The position numbers were made by a program, and so were the translations under genes. A DNA stretch of 64,000 nucleotides from assembly GCF_000833575.1 (NCBI RefSeq), contig NZ_CP010827.1, positions 1,430,980 through 1,494,979 on the forward strand, read 5' to 3'. This DNA is from Corynebacterium singulare. Lineage in GTDB: Bacteria > Actinomycetota > Actinomycetes > Mycobacteriales > Mycobacteriaceae. Of this stretch, positions 8,145 through 17,565 are shown one piece after another; position 1 is the first letter of the stretch; each line of letters opens with the position of its first letter. Under the pieces are notes generated by a model. That model was not told the origin of the DNA. It ran no database searches and was given only the letters and a program-made list of their open reading frames with translations.

Positions 8145-9404
8145 ATGCATTCTTGGCCCGTTCCACACGTCGACTCCGTTCCTGGCGCACCCGTGCCGCT
8201 TCACCTGTATGATTCAGCTGACAAGTCTGTATCGCAGGTGAATATTGACGGGGATACAGCCACCATGTATGTCTGTGGCATCACCCCGTATGACTCCACG
8301 CACTTGGGCCACGCGGCAACCTATCTGACTTTTGATCTTATTTACCGTCAATTGTTGGATAACGGCTATGCGGTGAACTATGCGCAAAATATCACCGATG
8401 TGGACGACCCTCTGTTCGAGCGCGCGGAGCGCGATGGCGTGGATTGGCGTGAACTGGGTACCTCCCAGATCAATCTGTTCCGCTCCGATATGGAACTGCT
8501 CTCGGTGTTCCCACCTCAGCACTTCATCGGCGCGATGGAGGCCATCGATGAGATCACTGTCATGGTGCAGGCGCTTCTCGACGTCGGGGCGGCCTACGTC
8601 GTCGACGACCCCGAGTACCCCGACATCTACGCCTCTATCGAGGCGACCGACAACTTTGGTTACGAGTCCAATTACTCGCGCGAGCAGATGGAGACATTCT
8701 TTGCGGAGCGCGGCGGTGATCCCGACCGCCCCGGCAAGCGTGATCCGTTGGATGCACTGATCTGGCGTGCCCACCGCGACGGCGAACCTGCATGGGAGTC
8801 TCCCTTCGGCCCTGGTCGACCGGGATGGCACATCGAATGTTCTGCCATCGCCACCAACCGTTTGGGCTCCAGTTTCGATATTCAGGGCGGTGGTTCCGAT
8901 CTGAAGTTCCCGCACCATGAGTTTTCTGCGGCTCATGCGGAAGCCGCACTCAAGGTGGACCGCATGGCGCAGTTCTACGTGCACACCGGAATGATCGGTC
9001 TTGACGGCACGAAGATGTCGAAGTCCCTGGGCAACCTTGTCTTCGTGCACAAGCTGGTGGAGGCAGGAATTGACCCCTCTGCCATCCGTCTGGGTGTCTA
9101 CTCCGGACATTACCGCGGTGACCGCGATTGGTCAGATAGTGTCCTCAGCGCGGCGCAGGACCGCCTGGTGCAGTGGCGATCGGCCATGAAGACCCCGGGG
9201 TCTCTCGAATCCGTGCAAGCCGTCATCCACGACGTACGTGCGGCGTTGGCCGATGACCTCGATACACCGCGTGCACTGAAGGTACTGGATGATTGGGCGG
9301 CCCACGCGGCCGACGGCGGTCCTGACGGTGAGCATGACGATGCTGCTGAGGCAGCTGACGTGATGCGTACAGCAGTTAATTCTCTGCTGGGCGTGCGCCT
9401 CTAA
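8145..9404 (+). CDS. mshC: Mycothiol ligase: Cys to GlcN-Ins
   Basis: A 419-residue ATP-dependent ligase joining cysteine to 1-D-myo-inosityl-2-amino-2-deoxy-glucopyranoside, the third step of mycothiol synthesis. It is a CysRS paralogue: the HIGH-like site is in [16 protein letters not shown] and the KMSKS loop is [10 protein letters not shown]. The MshC-typical [16 protein letters not shown] and [12 protein letters not shown] (zinc/cysteine site) are present. It lacks the extended tRNA-binding tail of CysRS. ATG 8145 is chosen because TAGGAT lies 7 bases upstream; a GTG 6 bases earlier is in frame. This gene marks the host as an actinobacterium. Confidence 0.96.
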   Translation: MHSWPVPHVDSVPGAPVPLHLYDSADKSVSQVNIDGDTATMYVCGITPYDSTHLGHAATYLTFDLIYRQLLDNGYAVNYAQNITDVDDPLFERAERDGVDWRELGTSQINLFRSDMELLSVFPPQHFIGAMEAIDEITVMVQALLDVGAAYVVDDPEYPDIYASIEATDNFGYESNYSREQMETFFAERGGDPDRPGKRDPLDALIWRAHRDGEPAWESPFGPGRPGWHIECSAIATNRLGSSFDIQGGGSDLKFPHHEFSAAHAEAALKVDRMAQFYVHTGMIGLDGTKMSKSLGNLVFVHKLVEAGIDPSAIRLGVYSGHYRGDRDWSDSVLSAAQDRLVQWRSAMKTPGSLESVQAVIHDVRAALADDLDTPRALKVLDDWAAHAADGGPDGEHDDAAEAADVMRTAVNSLLGVRL

Positions 9405-9428
9405 GGATCTTCAGGCATTATCTAGCTC

Positions 9429-9812
9429 ATGAGCATTCGCGCAGAATTCCAGCCCACCGTTGACGAGTTCATCTCCAACCTTCAGTCCTTTGCTACTGGT
9501 GATTACCTTAAGGAAGACGAGAAGGAGTTTTGGGAGGCGCCGTTCGATGCCTCCGTCCTCCCGGAGCTACGAAAGATTCTGGAAAGTTTTCTCGATGACC
9601 TCGACAAGCTCCCGGACGATCCAGAGGGTTCCATCCTCAGCACCGCAGTTAAACCGTCGGTAGAAAATCTCGCGGCCTTCAACCGGAAGAATGCCGATGC
9701 TGTGCTTGAGCCGGAGGAAAAGGAAGAGCTCTCCGAGCTCATTCATTCCGCTTCGGCGGCCACCGGCGCCGATGACGTGGCCCTGTCCCAGCTACCGGAG
9801 CTGGACTTCTAA
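9429..9812 (+). CDS. Acidic conserved hypothetical protein
   Basis: A 127-residue, strongly acidic, probably all-helical cytosolic protein (many Glu/Asp, ending SQLPELDF). Not recognised. No membrane segment, cysteine or known motif. It lies 24 bases after mshC, and the HAD phosphatase starts at the base after its stop, so the three are likely cotranscribed. Confidence 0.65.
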   Translation: MSIRAEFQPTVDEFISNLQSFATGDYLKEDEKEFWEAPFDASVLPELRKILESFLDDLDKLPDDPEGSILSTAVKPSVENLAAFNRKNADAVLEPEEKEELSELIHSASAATGADDVALSQLPELDF

Positions 9813-10514
9813 TTGGCTGAGCAGACTGCACGTCCATCCGCGATCTTTTGGGACATGGATGGCACACTCACCAATTCTGAACCACTGTGGGAAGAAGCGA
9901 CCTTTCACCTCTCGGAGAGCCTAGGGCGCCGTCTTACTCCGACAGAGCGCCTCGCTACTGTGGGTGCCACCTTTGAGGACACCCTCAACATCTGCGCAGA
10001 TATAGCTGGCGTCACGTTGCAACCAGGTGATACCGAACGCTACCGTACGCTGATGTTCGACTATGTAAAGTCGCTCTTCGCCCAACACCTCGAAATCTTT
10101 CCGGGTATTCCGGAGCTCCTTAGCGAGCTCAAGGACCAAGGCATGCCCATGATGGTGACGACGAATACCGAGCGCTATGTCGCCGACTCGGCCATTGAGG
10201 CCTTGGGGCGAGAATATTTTGTGGACACGATCTGCGGGGATGAGGTACCTCGCGGCAAGCCAGCGCCGGACATGTATGCCGAAGCCGCACGGCGCTTGGG
10301 CCTGGAACCGGGGGAGTGCTTGGTCTTTGAAGATTCCGCGGCCGGCATGCGCGCGGCAGTTGATGCTGGCTGCGTCGTCATCGGGTTGCCCGAAGGAGAC
10401 CACGTTGCGGTTCCTGCTGAAGCAACGGAGATTTCGCAGCTGCACTCTTCACGCCACCTTGACGGTGTGACCGCAGCTGACGTCCATGCTTGGTTTGCTC
10501 AAATCCGCACCTAG
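9813..10514 (+). CDS. HAD family phosphatase / beta-phosphoglucomutase-like
   Basis: A 233-residue HAD hydrolase of the beta-phosphoglucomutase-like subgroup: nucleophile motif FWDMDGTLTNSE (residues ~12-23), motif II MVTTNTER, motif III GKPAPDMY and motif IV FEDSAAGMRAA. The cap insertion lies after motif I. Such enzymes hydrolyse sugar phosphates or nucleotides; the substrate cannot be read here. The TTG at 9813 directly follows the previous stop codon, so translation is probably coupled. HisE follows after about 66 bases. Confidence 0.85.
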   Translation: MAEQTARPSAIFWDMDGTLTNSEPLWEEATFHLSESLGRRLTPTERLATVGATFEDTLNICADIAGVTLQPGDTERYRTLMFDYVKSLFAQHLEIFPGIPELLSELKDQGMPMMVTTNTERYVADSAIEALGREYFVDTICGDEVPRGKPAPDMYAEAARRLGLEPGECLVFEDSAAGMRAAVDAGCVVIGLPEGDHVAVPAEATEISQLHSSRHLDGVTAADVHAWFAQIRT

Positions 10515-10551
10515 CCACTGACTCAAGAATTTCGGCTGGAGAGCAGAATTC

Positions 10552-10582
10552 TATGCACCTGTATGGAAGAATATGCACCTGT
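10552..10582 (+). repeat. 11-bp direct repeat over the hisE start
   Basis: TATGCACCTGT occurs at 10552-10562 and 10572-10582, a 20-base period; AAGAAT also recurs around it. The second copy supplies the first two bases of the GTG start of hisE. It may be a small tandem duplication or paired regulator sites. Confidence 0.6.
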
Positions 10583-10844
10583 GAAGAATTTTGAGAGCCT
10601 GTATGAGGAATTGTCCCGAAAGATCGCCGAGCGGCCCGAAGGCTCCGGCACAGTGGGGGCCTATGACAAAGGCGTTCACCATCTGGGCAAGAAGATCGTC
10701 GAAGAGGCTGGCGAGGTCTGGATTGCCGCCGAGTACGAGTCTGATGAGGAACTCGCCGAAGAAATGTCCCAATTGCTGTATTGGCTGCAGGTCATGGCCC
10801 ACAAACGAGGCCTTAAGCTCGACGACATTTACCGCTATCTCTAG
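10581..10844 (+). CDS. hisE: Phosphoribosyl-ATP diphosphatase
   Basis: An 87-residue MazG-like all-helical enzyme that hydrolyses PR-ATP to PR-AMP, the second step of histidine synthesis. Motifs [27 protein letters not shown] (metal-binding EExxE) and a helical tail ending DDIYRYL are typical. The GTG at 10581 gives [11 protein letters not shown], matching the usual length; an in-frame ATG at 10563 would add six residues. It is followed 12 bases later by hisG, forming a hisEG pair separate from the rest of the pathway. Confidence 0.93.
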   Translation: MKNFESLYEELSRKIAERPEGSGTVGAYDKGVHHLGKKIVEEAGEVWIAAEYESDEELAEEMSQLLYWLQVMAHKRGLKLDDIYRYL

Positions 10845-10856
10845 AAAGCCGCTCCC

Positions 10857-11702
10857 ATGATTAAGATTGCTGTCCCCAATAAGGGTTCACTGTCCGAGTC
10901 TGCCCTCGAGATTCTTAAGGAGGCCGGATACAAAGGCCGTGGACACAATAAGTCCCTCAACGTCGTTGACGAGGACAACGGTGTCGAGTTCTTCTTCCTG
11001 CGGCCAAAGGACATCGCCATCTATGTTGCCCAGGGCGTATTGGACTTAGGAATTACCGGCCGCGATTTGGCCCAGGACTCCCGCGCTAAGTTCAACGAGG
11101 TTCTCGACTTGGGCTTTGGTTCCTCCACCTTCCGCTACGCGGCTCCGGCGGGTGAGGAGTGGGACGTCGCCAAGCTTGAGGGCAAACGCATTGCCACGTC
11201 GTATCCGAACGTAGTGCGCGACCACCTGGCCGCTCACGGCATTGAAGCCGAGGTCATTCGTCTCGACGGTGCAGTAGAGATTTCTATTCACCTTGGTGTG
11301 GCTGACGTCATTGCGGATGTCGTCTCTACCGGGGCCACGCTGCGCCAGCAGGGCCTCGAGCCCTTCGGCGAGCCAATCGTGACCTCTGAGGCAGTGGTCA
11401 TCAAGCGCGCTGGGGAAGAGCTTAACGACGAAGAAAACGTCGTTCTTGGCCGCATTCGCGGTATCCTCAATGCCCGTCATTACGTGATGCTGGATTACAA
11501 CGTTGCTGAGGACAAGCTCCCGGATGTTGAAGCGGTGACCCCAGGTCTGACTGGACCGACTATCTCCCCGCTAGCCCGCGAGGGCTGGGTCGCGGTCCGC
11601 GTTATGGTTCCTCGAAAACTCGCTAACCAGGTTATGGATAGCCTGTCTGGAATCGGAGCGGAAGCAATCTTGGCGTCGGATCTCCGAATTGCCCGATTTT
11701 AG
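10857..11702 (+). CDS. hisG: ATP phosphoribosyltransferase, long form
   Basis: A 281-residue enzyme catalysing the first, feedback-controlled step of histidine synthesis: ATP + PRPP to PR-ATP. The two-domain catalytic part (IAVPNKGSLSES, LGITGRDLAQDS, GKRIATSYPNVVRDHL, DVIADVVSTGATLRQQGL carrying the PRPP loop) is followed by the C-terminal ACT-like regulatory domain from about residue 210. The long form works without HisZ and is inhibited by histidine. It is cotranscribed with hisE. Confidence 0.96.
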   Translation: MIKIAVPNKGSLSESALEILKEAGYKGRGHNKSLNVVDEDNGVEFFFLRPKDIAIYVAQGVLDLGITGRDLAQDSRAKFNEVLDLGFGSSTFRYAAPAGEEWDVAKLEGKRIATSYPNVVRDHLAAHGIEAEVIRLDGAVEISIHLGVADVIADVVSTGATLRQQGLEPFGEPIVTSEAVVIKRAGEELNDEENVVLGRIRGILNARHYVMLDYNVAEDKLPDVEAVTPGLTGPTISPLAREGWVAVRVMVPRKLANQVMDSLSGIGAEAILASDLRIARF

Positions 11703-11733
11703 GGGCACATTCCAAACATTTTATTCTGACTCC

Positions 11734-11762
11734 TAGCTACGATGGACGGTGTCCACCATCGT
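11734..11762 (+). promoter_or_regulatory. aspA upstream region: -10-like box and hairpin
   Basis: TACGAT (11738-11743) fits a -10 box. Overlapping it, ACGATGG (11739-11745) and CCATCGT (11756-11762) form an inverted repeat that could be an operator or RNA hairpin ahead of the aspA ribosome binding site. Confidence 0.35.
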
Positions 11763-11793
11763 TCTTCGATTTATATGCAAGGAGTCAGCCATC

Positions 11794-13317
11794 ATGGCAA
11801 AGTCCACTAAGAAGGATGCTCAGTCCGAGACCAAGGCTACGAAGTCTGAGGTTGAGGAGAAGGCCACCAACAAGGCCCCGAAGTCGACCACAACCAAGAA
11901 GACTCGTACTGAGACCGACCTTCTCGGCTCCATGGAAGTTCCCAACAACGCGTACTACGGTGTTCACACGCTGCGCGCTATTGAGAACTTCCAGATTTCC
12001 TACGTGACCATCAACACCATCCCGGACTTCATCCGTGGCATGGTTCAGGTTAAGAAGGCCACCGCAATGGCCAACCGCCGCCTTCACGTTCTGCCCAAGA
12101 AGAAGGCCGAAGCCATCATCTGGGCCTGTGACCAGATCTTGGAGGAAGGCCGCTGCATGGACCAGTTCCCGCTGGACGTCTTCCAGGGTGGTGCTGGTAC
12201 CTCCCTCAACATGAATACCAATGAGGTTATTGCCAACCTGGCCCTTGAGCACCTCGGCGAAGAGAAGGGCGCTTACGACGTCATCAACCCGAACGATGAT
12301 GTCAACATGTCCCAGTCCACCAACGATGCCTACCCGACGGGCTTCCGCCTCGGCCTGTACTACGCAATGGAAGACCTCATTGACCGCATCGATGCGCTGC
12401 AGGCCACGTTCCACTCCAAGGGCAACGAGTTCTACGACATCCTGAAGATGGGCCGTACCCAGCTGCAGGACGCTGTGCCGATGACCCTCGGTGACGAGTT
12501 CAAGGCTTTTGCCCATAACCTTGCTGAAGAGCAGGCCATTCTGCGTGACTCGCAGAAGCGCCTCCTCGAGGTCAACCTGGGCGCAACTGCTATCGGTACC
12601 GGTGTGAATACCCCGGCTGGCTACCGCCACCAGGTCACCGCCGCTCTGTCGGAGGTCACGGGTCTGGAGATCAAGACCGCCCGCGACCTCATTGAGGCCA
12701 CCTCCGACTGTGGCGCCTACGTGCTTCTGCACTCCACCATCAAGCGCGCCGCCATGAAGCTGGCCAAGATCTGTAATGACCTGCGTCTGCTGTCGTCCGG
12801 TCCGCGCGCAGGTCTGGCGGAAATCAATCTGCCGCCGCGCCAGGCTGGTTCCTCCATCATGCCGGGTAAGGTCAACCCGGTTATCCCAGAGGTTGTCAAC
12901 CAGGTCTGCTTCAAGATCTTTGGTAATGACCACGTCGTCACCATGGCCGCTGAGGCTGGCCAGCTCCAGCTCAACGTGATGGAGCCGGTTATTGGTGAAG
13001 CACTGTTCCAGTCCATCCGCATTATGGGCAACGCCGTGGACACCCTGCGTGAGAAGTGCGTTGAGGGCATTACCGCTAACGCCGATGTCTGCCGTGCTTA
13101 CGTGGAGAACTCCATCGGTATCGTCACCTACCTGAACCCGTTCATTGGCCACCACAACGGTGACCTCATTGCTAAGGAGTCCCTGGAGACTGGCAAGGGT
13201 GTCAAGGAACTGGTCCTGGAGAAGGGCCTGCTCGACGAGGAAACCCTGAACCGCGTTCTGTCCGTTGAGAACCTGATGCACCCAGAGTTCCGCGGCCAGC
13301 TCTACATCGACGAATAG
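11794..13317 (+). CDS. aspA: Aspartate ammonia-lyase
   Basis: A 507-residue fumarase/aspartase superfamily lyase interconverting L-aspartate with fumarate and ammonia. The superfamily signature [15 protein letters not shown] is present, as are the substrate-binding [12 protein letters not shown] and [16 protein letters not shown]. The first ~40 residues are a Lys/Thr/Glu-rich extension, as in other corynebacterial aspartases but absent from E. coli AspA. ATG 11794 follows AAGGAGTC; the open frame upstream lacks such a site. It ends at a strong terminator. A C4-dicarboxylate transporter lies downstream, suggesting aspartate uptake with fumarate or succinate export. Confidence 0.97.
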   Translation: MAKSTKKDAQSETKATKSEVEEKATNKAPKSTTTKKTRTETDLLGSMEVPNNAYYGVHTLRAIENFQISYVTINTIPDFIRGMVQVKKATAMANRRLHVLPKKKAEAIIWACDQILEEGRCMDQFPLDVFQGGAGTSLNMNTNEVIANLALEHLGEEKGAYDVINPNDDVNMSQSTNDAYPTGFRLGLYYAMEDLIDRIDALQATFHSKGNEFYDILKMGRTQLQDAVPMTLGDEFKAFAHNLAEEQAILRDSQKRLLEVNLGATAIGTGVNTPAGYRHQVTAALSEVTGLEIKTARDLIEATSDCGAYVLLHSTIKRAAMKLAKICNDLRLLSSGPRAGLAEINLPPRQAGSSIMPGKVNPVIPEVVNQVCFKIFGNDHVVTMAAEAGQLQLNVMEPVIGEALFQSIRIMGNAVDTLREKCVEGITANADVCRAYVENSIGIVTYLNPFIGHHNGDLIAKESLETGKGVKELVLEKGLLDEETLNRVLSVENLMHPEFRGQLYIDE

Positions 13318-13329
13318 AGCTTTACATCT

Positions 13330-13349
13330 GCGCCAGTCCTTACTGGCGC
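13330..13349. other. Small hairpin after aspA
   Basis: GCGCCAG and CTGGCGC flank six bases, 13 bases after the aspA stop. It may protect the 3' end or be part of a double terminator. Confidence 0.5.
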
Positions 13350-13367
13350 AAAGTGCAAAGTGCGCTT

Positions 13368-13409
13368 GACAGCGCCTGTGCAGCCCTCTTGGTTTGCACG
13401 GGCGCTGTC
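13368..13409 (+). terminator. Intrinsic terminator of aspA
   Basis: GACAGCGCC-T-GTGCA pairs with TGCAC-G-GGCGCTGTC and is followed by TCCGTTTTCTC. The single opposed T/G is the only interruption. Confidence 0.8.
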
Positions 13410-13470
13410 TCCGTTTTCTCCTCATCTTGGCGTCTTCCGCGGGAAGAGAAGCACCTACTTACGGGTGTGT

Positions 13471-13502
13471 AAGTGGACACAATCGGGCGTAAATGTCCAC
13501 TT
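13471..13502. promoter_or_regulatory. 9-bp inverted repeat, probable operator of the dcu gene
   Basis: AAGTGGACA (13471-13479) and TGTCCACTT (13494-13502) are perfect mirror copies with 14 bases between them, centre to centre 23 bp. It abuts a possible -35 region (TTGGGC, 13503-13508) and lies 115 bases before the transporter start. It would suit a dimeric regulator. Between it and the start (13510-13617) I see only an A-rich stretch that may be the -10 region. Confidence 0.5.
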
Positions 13503-13617
13503 TTGGGCGCGAATAGGGAAGAATAAAAATAGTCAAATGTCGTTCGTCGGCCCAACTCAGGCTTGACGCGACCCACTTCCTAACGTGCAGCTCTGCTGCA
13601 AAAATTGGAGTCACACA

Positions 13618-14925
13618 ATGGTTGTTGTGCACATCATCATCGTCCTTGCGGCGATCTACTTGGGTGCCCGTATTGGCTCAATCGGCATTGGTATGGCTGG
13701 TGGCCTCGGTGTCCTTCTACTCGGTCTTACCGGAGTACCAATTACCCGCGAGGACATTCCCTTCGACGTCATCGGAATTATTATGACGGTGATCGCTGCC
13801 ATCGCGGCTATGCAGCGCGCGGGCGGTATGGATTACTTGGTCTACCTAGCTGAGAAGTTTCTTCGCAAGAACCCGAAGAAGATTACCTTCTATGCTCCGA
13901 TTGTCACGTGGCTGATGACGGTGCTCGCTGGTACAGGACATACAGCTTTCTCCACGCTTCCGGTGATCGTTGAGGTAGCCAAGGAAGGCAAAGTCCGGCC
14001 ATCCCGCCCGCTGTCCATCGCCGTTGTAGCTTCTCAGATGGCGATCTGTGCGTCGCCGATCTCGGCAGCCGTGGTTCTTCTGGCTTCGCTATTGGAGCCG
14101 CAAGGCGTTGGTTACCTGCAGATCCTCGCCGTTCTTATCCCAGCTACTTTCCTCGCTATCTTCCCGGCGGCGTGGTTTGCCAACCGCTCAGGAGTGGAGC
14201 TTGAGGATGATCCCGTCTACCAAGAACGCAAGGCTCAGGGCCTAGTAAAGGTCCCCCAAGGCTCCTCCAACTACAGCCCAAGCAAGGGCGCCAAGTCCTC
14301 CGTCATCATCTTCCTTGTCGCCATTGTCATCGTCATGCTGTGGGCCACTCTCACTTCCTCGCAGGTGGGTTTGATTGAGGAACCGACGCTGCCTCGCAAC
14401 GAGGCGATCATGACCGTCATGCTCACGGCGGCAACGCTCATCGTGATGGTTACCAAGATTGCAGCCGGTGATGTCCTCAACACTCCGGTGTTTAAGTCTG
14501 GTATGTCCGCCTGCATCTGTGTATTGGGTGTTGCGTGGCTCGGCACATCCCTGATTAACCACTACATGGAGGACATTCAGGAGCTTTCTGGCGAGGTCAT
14601 CGCTTCCGCACCGTGGTTGCTGGCGGTCGTTCTCTTCTTCGCCGCAGCGCTCCTTTACTCACAGGCAGCTACCACTAAGGCACTCATGCCGGCCGCCTTG
14701 GCCCTCGGCGTCAATCCGCTCACGGCAGTGGCTGCTTTCCCGGCTGTGTCCGCTCTGTTTATCCTGCCTACCTACCCGACACTCCTCGCAGCGGTTGAGA
14801 TGGACGATACAGGCTCTACCCGCATCGGCAAGGCAGTGTTCAACCACCCGTTCATCATCCCGGGTGTCGTGAGCATCGTTCTGTCTATTCTCTTCTGCTA
14901 CATCTTCGGCGCAGTTATCATTTAG
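13618..14925 (+). CDS. Anaerobic C4-dicarboxylate transporter, DcuA/DcuB family
   Basis: A 435-residue membrane protein with about ten to twelve hydrophobic segments, exchanging or taking up aspartate, fumarate, malate or succinate. DcuA/B hallmarks are a length near 433, the N terminus with GARIGSIGIGMAGGLGVLLLG, and TGHTAFSTLPVIVEVAKEGKVRPSRPLSIAVVASQ split around residue 120, followed by ASPISAAVV. The ATG at 13618 is preceded by GGAGTCACACA. It lies downstream of aspA but is separated by a terminator and has its own candidate operator. DcuA versus DcuB cannot be told apart here. Confidence 0.88.
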   Translation: MVVVHIIIVLAAIYLGARIGSIGIGMAGGLGVLLLGLTGVPITREDIPFDVIGIIMTVIAAIAAMQRAGGMDYLVYLAEKFLRKNPKKITFYAPIVTWLMTVLAGTGHTAFSTLPVIVEVAKEGKVRPSRPLSIAVVASQMAICASPISAAVVLLASLLEPQGVGYLQILAVLIPATFLAIFPAAWFANRSGVELEDDPVYQERKAQGLVKVPQGSSNYSPSKGAKSSVIIFLVAIVIVMLWATLTSSQVGLIEEPTLPRNEAIMTVMLTAATLIVMVTKIAAGDVLNTPVFKSGMSACICVLGVAWLGTSLINHYMEDIQELSGEVIASAPWLLAVVLFFAAALLYSQAATTKALMPAALALGVNPLTAVAAFPAVSALFILPTYPTLLAAVEMDDTGSTRIGKAVFNHPFIIPGVVSIVLSILFCYIFGAVII

Positions 14926-14947
14926 TAGCTACTCGCCATGCCAGACA

Positions 14948-14998
14948 AAGGCCCCCGGCAACGAGTGTCAACAGCACACACTGGTTGCCGAGGGCCTT
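14948..14998 (+). terminator. Terminator of the dcu gene
   Basis: AAGGCCC-C-CGGCAAC pairs with GTTGCCG-A-GGGCCTT across a 21-base loop, followed by GTGTCTTCCTTT. Confidence 0.75.
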
Positions 14999-15038
14999 GT
15001 GTCTTCCTTTAACCGCAAATTCCCGCACTCTGGCGCGC

Positions 15039-15044
15039 TAAACT
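15039..15044 (+). promoter_or_regulatory. -10 box TAAACT, leaderless start of fhs
   Basis: TAAACT lies exactly 7 bases before ATG 15052. Confidence 0.6.
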
Positions 15045-15051
15045 GGTGGGC

Positions 15052-16719
15052 ATGAGTACGCAACCTTCTGACGTTGACATTGCCCAGGCTCACGAGCTCG
15101 AGCCCATCACTGACATTGCTGCCCGCGCCGGCATTCCCGATTCCGCGCTTATCCCGTATGGCCGCACGAAGGCCAAGGTAGATATCACGCAGATCGGCGA
15201 TTTCCCTGCGAAGGGCAAGGTCGTCCTCGTCACAGGTGTATCGCCCACGCCGGCAGGCGAAGGCAAGTCCACTGTCCTGATCGGTCTCACTGACGCCTTA
15301 GCAAAAATCGGCAAGAAGGCCGTCGTGGCGCTGCGCGAGCCCTCCCAGGGCCCAGTCATGGGCATCAAAGGTGGCGCTGCTGGCGGCGGGTACTCACAGG
15401 TTGTACCGATGGAGGACATCAACCTCCACTTCACGGGTGACTTTCACGCCATCGCGGCGGCCACCAACACCTTAGCCGCCATCATTGACAACCACATCCA
15501 CCAGGGAAATGCACTGAACATCGATCCACGCCGCGTGACGTGGCAGCGCTGTATTGACGTCAACGACCGCGCCTTGCGCAACGTTGTCACCGGCTTGGGC
15601 GGTCCTGCCCACGGAATCCCCGGCGAGACTGGTTTTACGATTACTGCGGCCTCGGAAATCATGGCCATTCTTGGTCTAGCCACCGATCTGGCAGATCTGA
15701 AGAAGCGCCTTGGTGACATCACCGTCGGATACACCTACGACCAGAAGCCCGTGACCGCGCGTGAGCTGGGCGCAGAAGGTGCCCTTACCGCGTTGATGCG
15801 CGACGCGCTCAACCCGAACTTGGTTCAAACTCTTGCTGGCACACCCGCCTTTGTTCACGGTGGCCCCTTCGCCAACATTGCGCACGGCTGCAACACGCTC
15901 TTAGCTACCCAGACCGCGATGCGCTTTGGTGACATCGTTCTTACTGAGGCTGGTTTTGGCGCTGATCTCGGCGGCGAAAAGTTCATGGACATCAAGGCTC
16001 GCTTTGGAGACCTCGACGTCGCCGGTGCTGTCGTCGTGGCCACCATTCGCTCCCAGAAATACAACGGTGGCCAACCCCGTGAAGAACTCACCACGGAAGA
16101 CCTCGATGCTCTGAAGAAGGGCGTGGTCAACCTTGAGCGCCACGTAGACAACCTCCGCAGTTTCGGTCTCACGCCGGTAGTAGCTCTCAATCTCTTTGGT
16201 AGCGATACAGACGCCGAGCGTGAGTTCATGCGCCAATGGGCAAAGGACGCCAACGTCGCTTTGGAAGAAGCTGATGTGTGGTCTCAGGGCGGCGATGGCG
16301 CAATCAAGCTCGCAGAACTTCTGTTGGAGAACCTCTCCGAGGGCACCTCACACCAACTTTATGACCCAGAGAAGGGGGTTGAGGCCTCGATTGAAACCAT
16401 CGCAACGGAGATCTATCGGGCTGAACGAGTGGAGTATTCCAGCAAAGCACTCAAAGATCTCAAGTACATCAAAGACAACGGCTGGGAAAATTTCCCAGTG
16501 GTCATCTCGAAGACGCAGTATTCCTTCTCTGATGACCCAAGCCAACTCGGTGCTCCTGAGAGCCATACCCTACATGTGCGTGAACTCCAGCCTCGTACTG
16601 GAGCGGGCTTCATTGTTGCTCTCACGGGCGATGTCATGACCATGCCAGGCCTGCCCAAGAAGCCAGCGGCCAATAACATCGACGTCGATGCTGAAGGGAC
16701 GATCTCGGGGTTGTTCTAA
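15052..16719 (+). CDS. fhs: Formate--tetrahydrofolate ligase
   Basis: A 555-residue ATP-dependent enzyme charging tetrahydrofolate with formate to give 10-formyl-THF for purine and one-carbon metabolism. The P-loop TPAGEGKSTVLIGL, REPSQGPVMGIKGGAAGGGY and the C-terminal LPKKPAANNIDVD are family signatures; the length is usual. ATG 15052 follows a -10 box by 7 bases; no ribosome binding site. It is a single gene, convergent with the RecB-like nuclease gene. Confidence 0.97.
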   Translation: MSTQPSDVDIAQAHELEPITDIAARAGIPDSALIPYGRTKAKVDITQIGDFPAKGKVVLVTGVSPTPAGEGKSTVLIGLTDALAKIGKKAVVALREPSQGPVMGIKGGAAGGGYSQVVPMEDINLHFTGDFHAIAAATNTLAAIIDNHIHQGNALNIDPRRVTWQRCIDVNDRALRNVVTGLGGPAHGIPGETGFTITAASEIMAILGLATDLADLKKRLGDITVGYTYDQKPVTARELGAEGALTALMRDALNPNLVQTLAGTPAFVHGGPFANIAHGCNTLLATQTAMRFGDIVLTEAGFGADLGGEKFMDIKARFGDLDVAGAVVVATIRSQKYNGGQPREELTTEDLDALKKGVVNLERHVDNLRSFGLTPVVALNLFGSDTDAEREFMRQWAKDANVALEEADVWSQGGDGAIKLAELLLENLSEGTSHQLYDPEKGVEASIETIATEIYRAERVEYSSKALKDLKYIKDNGWENFPVVISKTQYSFSDDPSQLGAPESHTLHVRELQPRTGAGFIVALTGDVMTMPGLPKKPAANNIDVDAEGTISGLF

Positions 16720-16745
16720 GGACCCTCAGTAAGTCAGGGCAGTCA

Positions 16746-16770
16746 GGCGTTGCGTCATGCGCGCAGCGCC
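16746..16770. other. Hairpin between convergent fhs and the nuclease gene
   Basis: GGCGTTGCG pairs with CGCAGCGCC (one G-U) across 7 bases. No T-run, so termination is uncertain. Confidence 0.4.
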
Positions 16771-17565
16771 CTAATCTGGCCAACCGGGGTACACGGGGGG
16801 CGTGCCGCCGAAAGCAGGGCACAGGTCTTGGAAGGAGCACCAGCCGCACAGCTTCGAGGTCTTAGGGCGGAAATCACCCGACTTGCCGTCGCCTTCGATT
16901 TTCGCCCACAACTCGCCCAAGTCGCGCTCGAAGTATTCCAGTTCCTCGGGCCCCGGCGTGAGGAACATGGAGTCCAAGACCTTGAGGTACATGAGCCGCA
17001 GCTGCGTGGGGATGGTGTTAAACAGGCGCCAGTACACGAGAGCATAGAAGCGCATCTGAAATTGTGCGTCATGAGAATAGCGGGGGATAGGCTTCTTGCC
17101 GGTCTTATAGTCCACCACGCGAACCTCACCGGTGGGAGCCACGTCCACGCGGTCGATGAAACCGCGAACTGGGACACCGTTGGGGAGGACGGTGTCGACG
17201 TACATCTCGCACTCATGGGCATCGAAGCCTTGCGGGTTCTCCATCTGGAAATAGCCCTTGACCAGCTCGCGCGCCTCCACGAAGAAGTCCAGCTCTTCCT
17301 CTTCCGGGACGAGCTCGCGCAGGTCAGGATCGGTATTCACCATGGAGGTCCACTCCGGTTTAATCATCTTGACTGCCACCGGGTAATCGCGTTCTTCACG
17401 CGGCAACTTGTGCATGTTTTCCAGCACTGCATGGACCAATGTTCCCTTGACCTGTGCTTTCGTCTTGGGTTCCGGCAGCTTGTCTATCGCTCGAAAGCGA
17501 TAGAGCAGGGGGCACTGGTTGTAGTTGGAGGCGCGGGAAGGAGAAAGTGCTATTCGCTGTGGCAT
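16771..17565 (-). CDS. RecB/Cas4-like PD-(D/E)XK nuclease with Fe-S cluster motif
   Basis: A 264-residue nuclease of the RecB family. Visible are GTLVHAVLENMH (motif with the metal His), the core VRVVDYKTGKKP and QMRFYALVYW. Four cysteines, Cys18 (NQCPLLYRFR) and Cys240, Cys243, Cys249 (CGWCSFQDLC), match the AddB/Cas4-type iron-sulfur cluster arrangement. It presumably acts in DNA end processing as a stand-alone protein; no CRISPR array is nearby. GAGGAG before ATG 17565 decides the start. It is divergent from the M18 aminopeptidase gene. Confidence 0.88.
   Translation of the reverse strand: MPQRIALSPSRASNYNQCPLLYRFRAIDKLPEPKTKAQVKGTLVHAVLENMHKLPREERDYPVAVKMIKPEWTSMVNTDPDLRELVPEEEELDFFVEARELVKGYFQMENPQGFDAHECEMYVDTVLPNGVPVRGFIDRVDVAPTGEVRVVDYKTGKKPIPRYSHDAQFQMRFYALVYWRLFNTIPTQLRLMYLKVLDSMFLTPGPEELEYFERDLGELWAKIEGDGKSGDFRPKTSKLCGWCSFQDLCPAFGGTPPVYPGWPD

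Noticed and set aside
11785..13425. Long open frame of 546 codons on the minus strand
   Set aside because: It is antisense to aspA, whose family signature and length are unmistakable. The frame exists because of biased codon use; its protein resembles nothing.
16771..17565. Cas4 identity for the RecB-like Fe-S nuclease, implying CRISPR
   Set aside because: No cas genes or regularly spaced repeats exist in the window; stand-alone RecB-like nucleases of this form are common in actinobacteria.
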